Positions 1-5,299 of a DNA stretch of 5,299 nucleotides are shown here, one piece after another. Positions within the stretch are counted from its first letter, which is position 1, and each line of letters begins with the position of its first letter. A program made the position numbers and the translations under genes. Source of the stretch: Spartobacteria bacterium (lineage in GTDB: Bacteria > Verrucomicrobiota > Verrucomicrobiia > Chthoniobacterales > UBA6821); the NCBI GenBank assembly GCA_947466005.1, contig CANIBV010000101.1, positions 1-5,299 of the forward strand, given 5' to 3'. The notes under the pieces are model-generated. The model did no database searches and had not been told where the DNA came from. It saw only the letters and a list, made by a program, of their open reading frames with translations.

Positions 1-96
1 CCAAGGATCCATTGCGATGGCCTGCAGTAATCCGGCAAGCATCGGATGGATGTTGCTGAAGTAGGGATTTCCCTTGTTCGAGAGCTCGAAGATCAT
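1..96 (-). CDS. Partial gene downstream of clpS, possibly DUF2017-like
   Basis: The first 32 codons of a minus-strand gene are visible, and the rest lies beyond the left edge. The frame opens at an ATG (96..94), 27 bases after the clpS stop, and stays open to position 1. The peptide starts MIFELSNKGNPYFSNIHPML and continues with a hydrophobic, helix-like stretch (AGLLQAIAM). No recognisable motif lies in this short piece. In Actinobacteria clpS is commonly followed by a DUF2017 gene, and the pattern here (a short beta-like start, then a leucine-rich helix) would fit such a protein, but that is inference from position. There is no strong ribosome binding site; a GGAG lies about 12 bases upstream of the ATG. 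The small gap and shared strand suggest co-transcription with clpS. Confidence 0.55.
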   Translation of the reverse strand, partial: MIFELSNKGNPYFSNIHPMLAGLLQAIAMDPW

Positions 97-123
97 CGTT
101 CCATCAACTCCGGTTACCCCTGA

Positions 124-411
124 TCAGGTGGACTTCTCCATTGTGGCGAGAAGCAGGAATGTGTGGAGTTGCTGGACGTAGTGCTCCGCCTGCTCGCGCC
201 CTCCACTCCAGACAATGGAGCGCCCTAGGCGATGGACTTCCATCATGTGCTTTTTGGCGCGTTCGCGATTCCAACCAAAGACACGGCAAAAGACCATGGT
301 GACGTAACTCATCAGATTTACAGGGTCATTGTGAACGACGACGAGCCACGGAAGGTCAAGCGACTCGGCGAGGCTTGTTGCCGTGGAGTCCAGCAGTCCT
401 GGCTGACTCAT
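124..411 (-). CDS. clpS: ClpS, adaptor protein of the ATP-dependent Clp protease
   Basis: ClpS binds proteins with destabilising N-terminal residues and delivers them to the ClpA- or ClpC-type unfoldase in the cytoplasm. The 95-residue product has the family's usual size and layout: a flexible N-terminal tail (about 1-20), then the folded core. The N-degron pocket is visible as HNDPVNLMSYV (27-37), with N28, D29 and gatekeeper-position M34, and EVH (58-60), whose His corresponds to the conserved pocket histidine. The core ends with the typical LATMEKS. The second acidic pocket residue of the E. coli type (NDD) is Pro here, as in the NDPVN class of ClpS. The ATG at 411 overlaps the upstream stop as ATGA, which suggests translational coupling. 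A GTG at 429 would add six residues (MPATSF), has only a weak GAGG close upstream, and is the alternative start. Confidence 0.93.
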   Translation of the reverse strand: MSQPGLLDSTATSLAESLDLPWLVVVHNDPVNLMSYVTMVFCRVFGWNRERAKKHMMEVHRLGRSIVWSGGREQAEHYVQQLHTFLLLATMEKST

Positions 412-1022
412 GAAAGACGTGGCGGGCACACCCTCACTTCATCAGAAGGAGGAGTGAGCGCAGTGATTCCTTCGGATGCGCAGATCCCCCCGATGAGAAA
501 GCGGCCGATCTCACGCCCATCCAGACCGGCGCCCATTCCCTCCTGCAGAAGGTAGGAGGCAATCACCACTTGCGGCGGCAGATGAAAGAGAAACGCCCTC
601 AGCGCATGGATGACGGCGAGATGACCTGGGGAGTCTCCTGCAAGGACAGCCGAACGGTAACGCTCGATCACCCGGTCACCACGGGGAGCTAAAAGCCCCT
701 GGATGAGCCGTTTTCCCCCATCCCTGCTGGTCAATCGGGACTGCTTCGGCAGGGCGGCATCGAGACGGCAGTCAAGAGCCGTAATTTCAAAACTCCCCCC
801 CTCGGCAGCAAGCGCAACAGCCTCCATGAGCGCCGGCCGGATGAGCGGGCTGAACAGGAAGGCATTCCAGTTAAGCACTGACGAGGCCACGGGTCCTCGC
901 ACCGACAGAGTCACCCCACCCAAGGCATCCATGAACGGATTGCAAAGCTCCGCAGAGCGCACGATGTGACTGTAGTCCCTGTCCAAGGGAATCCCTTCGG
1001 GCTGTGCAGATGCCAGACTCAT
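408..1022 (-). CDS. Uncharacterised helical protein with UreF-like pattern
   Basis: This 204-residue protein of unknown function lies between ybeY and clpS. It is predicted soluble and mainly helical, with no signal peptide or clear membrane segment. Residues about 64-110 read as an Ala/Leu-rich helix, then ALDCRLDAALPKQSRLTSRDGGKRLI. That order resembles the UreF urease chaperone pattern (LD..L.A....ELR.AS...GR.LL). Residues 130-165 (SPGHLAVIHALRAFLFHLPP and the following ASYLL) resemble the later UreF region where a His-Ala-Val motif precedes a helix. The usual UreF N-terminal motif (P.GGF.HS.GLE) is not seen, and no other urease accessory gene is nearby, so a real urease role is doubtful. 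The ATG at 1022 is preferred because TAAGGTG (1035..1029) sits six bases upstream; a GTG at 1031 would add three residues. Its stop overlaps the clpS start. Confidence 0.75.
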   Translation of the reverse strand: MSLASAQPEGIPLDRDYSHIVRSAELCNPFMDALGGVTLSVRGPVASSVLNWNAFLFSPLIRPALMEAVALAAEGGSFEITALDCRLDAALPKQSRLTSRDGGKRLIQGLLAPRGDRVIERYRSAVLAGDSPGHLAVIHALRAFLFHLPPQVVIASYLLQEGMGAGLDGREIGRFLIGGICASEGITALTPPSDEVRVCPPRLS

Positions 1023-1028
1023 AAGCGA

Positions 1029-1035
1029 CACCTTA
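1029..1035 (-). promoter_or_regulatory. Ribosome binding site that decides the start of the UreF-like gene
   Basis: TAAGGTG on the minus strand lies directly after the ybeY stop codon (1038..1036) and six bases before the ATG at 1022. The spacing suits Shine-Dalgarno pairing with that ATG, not with the GTG at 1031, which overlaps the motif. The position right after the ybeY stop supports coupled translation of the two genes. Confidence 0.6.
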
Positions 1036-1470
1036 TCACAAACACCGAAGTGCGGCCTCCAAAATCTCGTCCTGACGGGCGTGCATGATCACCCGTTCAG
1101 GCTCCGTCAGATCATCGAATCCCAGAAGGTGTAGCAGTCCGTGGATGGCACAGAGGGCCACCTCGTGGTCGACAGGATGACGAAATTTCCGGGCATTCGC
1201 CGCAGCGACGGGCACCCCGATCAGGATCTCCCCGTGCTCGAAGGTGATCACATCGGTGGATGTCGGATCATCCATGAACTCCCCGTGCACCTTCGCGATG
1301 GCAGCCTCACCAAGCAGAGTGATCTCCACTTCGGCGGGAAGAGTCACTCCCTTACTCCGGGGCTTTTCCAGACACATCGGCAACGCAGACTCCACAATCC
1401 GGCGGATTTTCTGCAGATCGACACGAATGGATCGCTGCCGATTGGCCCAAGTCATAGTGGGAAGCATCAT
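1036..1470 (-). CDS. ybeY: YbeY, rRNA maturation protein (metal-dependent hydrolase fold)
   Basis: YbeY is a conserved zinc-dependent hydrolase, usually described as an endoribonuclease, acting in 16S rRNA 3' maturation and 70S ribosome quality control in the cytoplasm. At 144 residues it has the usual length. The family motif appears as HGLLHLLGFDD (110-120), followed by the C-terminal helix (VIMHARQDEIL). The central strand-loop is STDVITFEHGEI (71-82), matching the family's PTDVLSF segment. Two departures from the classical form stand out. The third metal ligand, normally His in HG.LHL.G.DH, is Asp (D120). The Arg of the usual YRGKD segment before PTDV aligns with Met (M66). Both could be lineage variants rather than loss of function. 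The start is ATG 1470; ATGs at 1467 and 1455 are also possible and none has a good ribosome binding site. It is first in the tight ybeY to clpS cluster. Confidence 0.92.
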   Translation of the reverse strand: MMLPTMTWANRQRSIRVDLQKIRRIVESALPMCLEKPRSKGVTLPAEVEITLLGEAAIAKVHGEFMDDPTSTDVITFEHGEILIGVPVAAANARKFRHPVDHEVALCAIHGLLHLLGFDDLTEPERVIMHARQDEILEAALRCL

Positions 1471-1654
1471 TTCTAGGCTGTTAGGAAAGACTGAATGGTC
1501 TCCCTCAGAGACGCGACAGTAAGAAAGACGAAGGCAAGGCCGGACAAGCTAAACGCAGAGAGCTAAGGGATAACCTTCAGGCCGCTAAGGGAAGCTGTAT
1601 GTCTTGTACTGAGACCGCTGGCCAACGCCCCGCTAGAACTTCAAAAAGATCAGC
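1471..1654. other. Intergenic region between ybeY and the FKBP gene
   Basis: This 184-base stretch has no convincing gene on either strand. It must hold any promoter of the ybeY cluster and any terminator of the fabF-FKBP unit, but no clear hairpin plus T-run and no good -35/-10 pair was found. The only pattern seen is a nine-base direct repeat, GCTAAGGGA, at 1562-1570 and 1584-1592, spaced 22 bases start to start. Confidence 0.5.
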
Positions 1655-2143
1655 CTACTGGACCTTGAGCAGCTCGATGTCGAATATGAGGGTGCTATCC
1701 GGTGCAATCACCCCGCCTGCTCCCTGCGATCCGTAGGCCAGGTTAGATGGGATGAAGAGCTCGATCTTGCCGCCCTCTTTCATGAGTTGAACGCCCTCTG
1801 TCCAGCCAGGGATGACGCCATTCAACGGGAAGGAGATGGGCTCGTTCCGCTTGTAGGAGCTGTCGAACTCGGTGCCGTCGATGGTGGTGCCACGGTAGTT
1901 GACCTTTACAGTATCGGTCGCCTTGGGGCTCTTGCCATGCCCCTCGGTGATGACCTTGTATTGGAGGCCACTGGGTGTGGTGTGCACGCCAGGCTTGGAG
2001 GCGTTCTCTTTGAGGAATGCCTGACCGACGGCAAGATGATCGGAGGGGTTGGATTGGGACATGAGATGGGATGGGTTGAGGATGAGTGAGGTGGCCACGG
2101 CGAGTGCCGCAACGAGAAGTTTGACTGAGTGACGGTTGTTCAT
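1655..2143 (-). CDS. Exported FKBP-type peptidyl-prolyl cis-trans isomerase
   Basis: This enzyme would speed cis-trans isomerisation of Xaa-Pro bonds and help protein folding, most likely outside the inner membrane. The 162-residue precursor starts with a charged n-region and a hydrophobic stretch (about 8-23: KLLVAALAVATSLIL), a plausible Sec signal peptide. There is no lipobox cysteine, so it is probably soluble and periplasmic. A short linker (about 30-56) leads to an FKBP domain of about 105 residues that begins TTPSGLQYKV, a start typical of FkpA/Mip-like proteins. Active-site positions look intact: VNYRG (Y83), FDSS (F93, D94), GVIPGW (V110, I111, W114), LAYG (Y137) and IFDIELL (F154). 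The N-terminal dimerisation helix region of FkpA is very short here. It follows fabF by 33 bases with no visible terminator, so the two may share a transcript. No good ribosome binding site precedes the ATG. Confidence 0.92.
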   Translation of the reverse strand: MNNRHSVKLLVAALAVATSLILNPSHLMSQSNPSDHLAVGQAFLKENASKPGVHTTPSGLQYKVITEGHGKSPKATDTVKVNYRGTTIDGTEFDSSYKRNEPISFPLNGVIPGWTEGVQLMKEGGKIELFIPSNLAYGSQGAGGVIAPDSTLIFDIELLKVQ

Positions 2144-2176
2144 GGGAGTTGTTACAACAGCCTAGAGGGAGCCTGA

Positions 2177-3424
<1,248 letters not shown>

Positions 3425-3584
3425 AGAAAAATAATGCCAGGAATTGGCGTTGGAAAAGTCAACCGAAGGGAGGACGCCTTGGCAACCATGGAAAAAGGAT
3501 GAGCGATGAAAGGTTGCTCCCTCCTCCTGAGCAGGGGTCAACTTGCGGCTTGCGAAACAGCTGGGACGGATGTCTCTTTGACCC
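3425..3584. promoter_or_regulatory. Divergent intergenic region between fabF and the DUF4870 gene
   Basis: This 160-base stretch lies between the divergent start codons of fabF and the DUF4870 gene and should contain the promoters of both. On the minus strand a TTGACT (-35 like) begins about 37 bases before the fabF ATG. The only -10-like hexamer after it (CATTAT) sits 20 bases away, longer than the usual 17, so no promoter is assigned precisely. No operator-like palindrome was recognised. Confidence 0.4.
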
Positions 3585-3974
3585 ATGGACACGCCCCCTC
3601 CCCTTGTTCCCCTTAAGCCCGTTTCCTCATCCGACGAATCGGCCCGCTCCTGGTGCATCGGCCTTCATCTTTCAGGGCTCTCGGGGCTGATCCTCAGCTT
3701 CGCCCTCGCTCATATCGTGGTCCCTCTGGTGATATGGCTTGTGAAGCGCTCCGACAGCCCTGAGATCGACGCCACGGGCAAGGAGGTGCTCAACTTCCAG
3801 ATTTCCTACACGATCTATAGTCTGATTGCAGGGGGCCTCTGCTTCGTGCTGGTCGGCTTCGTCATTCTGCCCATTGTCCTGCTTGTCTGGCTTGTCAGCA
3901 TCATCATCGCCACGGTGAAGACCAGCAACGGGGAAAGCTACCGCTACCCTTTCACGATCAGGTTCCTGAAGTAG
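3585..3974 (+). CDS. DUF4870 domain-containing membrane protein
   Basis: This is a small predicted inner-membrane protein of 129 residues and unknown function. It shows the DUF4870 (Tic20-like) pattern: W23 and HLSGLSG (28-34) leading into a hydrophobic segment that ends in PLVIWLVKR (47-55); then the conserved SPEIDATGKEVLNFQISYTI (58-77); then a long hydrophobic stretch (about 75-112) likely forming a re-entrant or paired helix; and the C-terminal GESYRYPFTIRFL (116-128). All the usual blocks are present, so the gene looks complete. The N-terminal 20 residues are Pro/Ser rich and probably cytoplasmic. The start is the first ATG of the frame; an upstream ribosome binding site is not obvious. 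It is divergent from fabF and reads towards ssrA, with no clear partner gene, so the neighbourhood does not suggest a function. Confidence 0.88.
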   Translation: MDTPPPLVPLKPVSSSDESARSWCIGLHLSGLSGLILSFALAHIVVPLVIWLVKRSDSPEIDATGKEVLNFQISYTIYSLIAGGLCFVLVGFVILPIVLLVWLVSIIIATVKTSNGESYRYPFTIRFLK

Positions 3975-3987
3975 GAGGCAAGAGGAA

Positions 3988-4102
3988 ACTTGAGACCTGA
4001 AAGCTGATACCTGAAGAGGCAACGTCATGCCGACGCCTGAAAACAGGGTAACCCATGGCCACGTCGATTGATTCACCGAGAACTCGCACTCAGGTTTCAG
4101 GC
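3988..4102. repeat. Degenerate heptamer repeats (consensus ACCTGAA) in inverted groups
   Basis: Four adjacent seven-base units, ACTTGAG, ACCTGAA, AGCTGAT and ACCTGAA, run from 3988 to 4015. A single GCCTGAA lies at 4035-4041. Two units in the opposite orientation (CTCAGGT and TTCAGGC) lie at 4089-4102. The region follows the DUF4870 stop and precedes the ssrA promoter area. The opposing units could pair in RNA or single-stranded DNA, for example 4035-4041 with 4096-4102, so it may act as a weak terminator, or it may be a remnant of a dispersed repeat. Confidence 0.45.
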
Positions 4103-4126
4103 TTAATCCTTCTTCTTTATTCGCCC

Positions 4127-4156
4127 TTGCGAATTACTTCTCCCTGCGCCAAATTA
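4127..4156 (+). promoter_or_regulatory. Candidate ssrA promoter
   Basis: TTGCGA (4127-4132) and AAATTA (4151-4156), 18 bases apart, are a weak sigma-70-like pair ending 10 bases before the predicted 5' end of mature tmRNA. The surrounding AT-rich stretch is the only such one near the gene start. The match to consensus is poor, and processing of a longer precursor is possible, so this is a tentative call. Confidence 0.25.
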
Positions 4157-4166
4157 AAACCTGTTA

Positions 4167-4520
4167 GGGGGCGTACTGGTTTCGACTCGAAGCTCATTAC
4201 GCGTTCTGCATGCCGAGGATGATTCGTTGGCCTCGTTAAAAATCGAGTCAAAAAAACTAAACGCAGATTACGAAGATCTAGCTCTCGCGGCCTAAAGTCC
4301 GCGACGCTGACACACTGACGCCTACTAAGTGTGAAGGCGACGCTAGTAGGCTGGCCCTCAGGCGGAAAGACCGCGCCGGGGGGTGAATCGATTTCGTGGT
4401 CGATCGGGGGAAAGCAGCGTGCCGCACAGTGGCCGACCCCTTAAATCTCAAGTGCGGTCAAGCATGTGGACGGACGTCTAGTGCGGTTCGGGGACAGGGG
4501 TTCGACTCCCCTCGCCTCCA
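4167..4520 (+). ncRNA. ssrA: Transfer-messenger RNA (tmRNA, one-piece form)
   Basis: tmRNA rescues ribosomes stalled on broken mRNAs: with SmpB it enters the A site like tRNA-Ala, then serves as template for a degradation tag. The 5' end GGGGGCGTACTGGTTTCGAC matches the conserved tmRNA start. The acceptor stem pairs GGGGGCG (4167-4173) with CGCCTCC (4513-4519), with one G-U. The T arm is AGGGG (4496-4500), loop TTCGACT, CCCCT (4508-4512). Position 4520 is the discriminator A. The genome follows with CCC, so the terminal CCA is not fully encoded and must be completed by the CCA-adding enzyme. The tag reading frame is at 4263-4295. Length (about 354 bases) is close to the 363 of E. coli, and the order is unpermuted. 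The long stretch after the tag has room for the usual pseudoknots, which were not resolved individually. A hairpin follows immediately. Confidence 0.96.
4263..4295 (+). other. Proteolysis-tag reading frame inside tmRNA
   Basis: From a GCA resume codon the frame reads ADYEDLALAA and stops at TAA (4293-4295). The five bases before GCA are TAAAC, comparable to the TAGTC before the E. coli resume codon. The hydrophobic ending LALAA matches the signal recognised by ClpX and ClpA in other bacteria, while the acidic DYED part differs from the E. coli ANDENYALAA. If translation resumed one codon earlier, at AAC, the tag would gain an Asn. Confidence 0.85.
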
Positions 4521-4521
4521 C

Positions 4522-4540
4522 CCCCTTGATTTTCAAGGGG
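4522..4540 (+). terminator. Hairpin directly after ssrA
   Basis: CCCCTTGA (4522-4529), a TTT loop and TCAAGGGG (4533-4540) form a perfect eight-base-pair stem starting two bases after the tmRNA discriminator. The position suits ssrA transcription termination or 3' processing. Only TTAGGGTTT follows, not a proper T-run, so it is a weak intrinsic terminator at best. A separate run of six T occurs at 4579-4584. Confidence 0.55.
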
Positions 4541-4594
4541 TTAGGGTTTCAGGATTGGCAAGGCAAGAGCCCTGGAGCTTTTTTGATTGAGATG

Positions 4595-4722
4595 TAGACA
4601 AAGGATTTGCGGATACCATGGGGCAGTGGCCAAGGAGCAAGCGAAGCGGCTGTAGTTTGACGCACTACTGCCCGAGCGATGCGACACAGCCCAATGCCTC
4701 ATGCCACCGCAAAGACTGTCTA
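4595..4722. repeat. Imperfect palindrome of about 128 bases, REP/MITE-like
   Basis: The left arm starts with TAGACA (4595-4600), then TTTGCGG (4606-4612), CATG (4617-4620) and GGGCAGT (4621-4627). The right arm, read on the minus strand from 4722, gives TAGACA, TTTGCGG (4713..4707), GGCATGAGGCA and TTGGG. The arms match over roughly 33-35 bases with small gaps. Inside, GGGCAGT (4621-4627) also pairs exactly with ACTGCCC (4667-4673), and GTAGT (4652-4656) with ACTAC (4664-4668), so two competing folds exist. There is no transposase and no convincing open frame. This is the architecture of a non-coding palindromic repeat mobilised in trans, lying in the 279-base gap between the ssrA hairpin and the DUF6172 gene. 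Whether it is dispersed in the genome cannot be seen here. Confidence 0.6.
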
Positions 4723-4819
4723 GGGAATCAGCAAAAATGCTCTAAGGAAGGATGCCGAGGTTAGATCCATTGGAAATATATCCCGACCGGAGGGCAGTCC
4801 ATGGTAGGGTGTCAGGCGA

Positions 4820-5137
4820 ATGAAAAAGACTTTCCCACTCCATGTTCCAGGCAAGGAAGACTCGAAGGTCGTGGAGGCGATCAAGCTCCAACTCACCAAG
4901 TATGTGAAGCGGGAGAGGAGGAAGACACTCCCTCCGGAGTTCGATGTCTGGGATTTCGCATGCAAGGTCGGATCAGACAGCGGAACTGCCACGGAAATCC
5001 CACTGCCCGAGGTCCCGCAGGCAGTCGAGTCCGTCGCTAAGGCGGGCGGGGCTGAAGTCTATGTGGAGATCATGGCGTCTGCCGGAAACCGGGTGAAGAA
5101 ACCGTCTTCAGCACAGTACCAACGGAGGGAATTGTGA
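4820..5137 (+). CDS. DUF6172 family protein
   Basis: This is a 105-residue cytoplasmic protein of unknown function. It carries blocks I associate with DUF6172: MKKTFPL at the start; VVEAIKLQLTKYVKRERRK (17-35), a basic amphipathic helix; LPPEFDVWDFACKVG (37-51); EIPLPEVPQAVESVAKAGG (59-77); and VYVEIMASAGNRVKKP (80-95), a beta-strand ending in a basic tail. The basic helix and tail would suit contact with nucleic acid or the ribosome, but this is speculation. No signal peptide or membrane segment is seen. The start at ATG 4820 is fixed by the family's MKKTFPL opening; only a weak CAGG precedes it. Its stop overlaps the start of engB as GTGA, so the two are probably translationally coupled. 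The family assignment is from memory of the motif pattern. Confidence 0.82.
   Translation: MKKTFPLHVPGKEDSKVVEAIKLQLTKYVKRERRKTLPPEFDVWDFACKVGSDSGTATEIPLPEVPQAVESVAKAGGAEVYVEIMASAGNRVKKPSSAQYQRREL
5124..5128 (+). promoter_or_regulatory. Ribosome binding site for engB
   Basis: GGAGG lies five bases before the GTG at 5134, inside the last codons of the DUF6172 gene. It is the strongest Shine-Dalgarno sequence in the window and supports the GTG start over any later codon. Confidence 0.7.
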
Positions 5138-5299
5138 AGATCACCACCGCGGCCTTTAAGGGGAGCTCTCCCGATCTGGCCTCATGCCCGGAATCGGCCC
5201 TGCCGGAATTCGCGCTCATTGGCCGCTCGAATGTCGGGAAATCGTCGCTCATCAACATGCTGACCCGCTCGGAGGGGTTGGCGAAAGTCTCACAGATCC
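5134..5299 (+). CDS. engB: Ribosome biogenesis GTP-binding protein EngB (YsxC/YihA), 5' part
   Basis: EngB is a small TRAFAC-class GTPase needed for assembly of the large ribosomal subunit. Fifty-five codons are present before the window ends. The usual protein is about 200 residues, so roughly a quarter is seen. After a short N-terminal strand region (MKITTAAFKGS), LPEFALIGRSNVGKSSLINM contains the G1/P-loop GRSNVGKSS (30-38), whose exact form is characteristic of EngB. The last residues, LAKVSQI (49-55), lead into the switch I segment that normally continues PGKTQ. The GTG start has a strong GGAGG upstream and overlaps the DUF6172 stop by GTGA. The remaining G motifs lie outside the window. 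Confidence 0.95.
   Translation, partial: MKITTAAFKGSSPDLASCPESALPEFALIGRSNVGKSSLINMLTRSEGLAKVSQI

Noticed and set aside
3425..3658. N-terminal extension of fabF to an ATG at 3658
   Set aside because: The 78 extra residues do not resemble FabF, would overlap the start of the divergent DUF4870 gene, and the ATG at 3424 gives the standard FabF opening and length.
3672..4076. Minus-strand open frame of 134 codons opposite the DUF4870 gene
   Set aside because: The plus strand encodes all the recognised DUF4870 blocks and plausible membrane helices, while the opposite frame is rich in Asp, Glu and His without a family match.
4396..4590. Plus-strand open frame of 64 codons
   Set aside because: It lies mostly within the tmRNA gene, including its T arm and acceptor stem, so it is a chance frame over structured RNA.
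4545..4705. Short minus-strand frame across the palindrome (starts MRHWAVSHRSG)
   Set aside because: It follows the repeat arms and has low-complexity Ser/Ala-rich sequence without motifs, as expected of a chance frame across a palindromic repeat.
4496..4722. Integrated element with att sites at the ssrA 3' end
   Set aside because: No second copy of the tmRNA 3' end and no integrase gene lie in the window, so no att pair can be supported.
4720..4992. Minus-strand open frame of 90 codons
   Set aside because: It is antisense to the DUF6172 gene, whose conserved blocks are clear on the plus strand.

Overview
This window looks like chromosomal DNA from a moderately GC-rich bacterium. It carries housekeeping genes plus a few poorly characterised ones. 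The best guess is a member of the Verrucomicrobiota or the wider PVC group. That guess rests on the tmRNA tag ending LALAA, a YbeY with a variant active-site motif, a ClpS of the NDPVN type followed at once by another small gene, and the DUF4870 and DUF6172 genes. It is an inference from protein character, not a phylogenetic result.

Minus strand, right to left (3424 to 1): fabF (beta-ketoacyl-ACP synthase II), then 33 bases later an exported FKBP-type peptidyl-prolyl isomerase. After a 184-base gap comes a tight cluster: ybeY (rRNA maturation), an unrecognised helical protein with a UreF-like pattern, clpS (N-degron adaptor of the Clp protease), and the first 32 codons of a gene running off the left edge. 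Spacing in the cluster is 13 bases, then an ATGA overlap, then 27 bases, so it is probably one transcript.

Plus strand (3585 to 5299): a DUF4870 membrane protein, divergent from fabF; a short intergenic stretch with degenerate heptamer repeats; a complete one-piece tmRNA gene (ssrA) with predicted tag ADYEDLALAA; a hairpin just after it; a roughly 128-base imperfect palindrome that looks like a REP/MITE-type dispersed repeat; a DUF6172 gene; and the start of engB (ysxC/yihA, ribosome-assembly GTPase), which overlaps the DUF6172 gene by GTGA.

Several genes share the theme of ribosome quality and protein turnover: ybeY, ssrA, clpS, engB and the FKBP isomerase. ClpS and tmRNA both feed the Clp proteases, although they are on opposite strands and about 3.8 kb apart. 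No defence system, CRISPR array, prophage or intact transposase gene is visible. The parts most worth a second look are the palindromic repeat behind ssrA, the UreF-like gene with no other urease gene beside it, and the YbeY that lacks two residues usually considered key.
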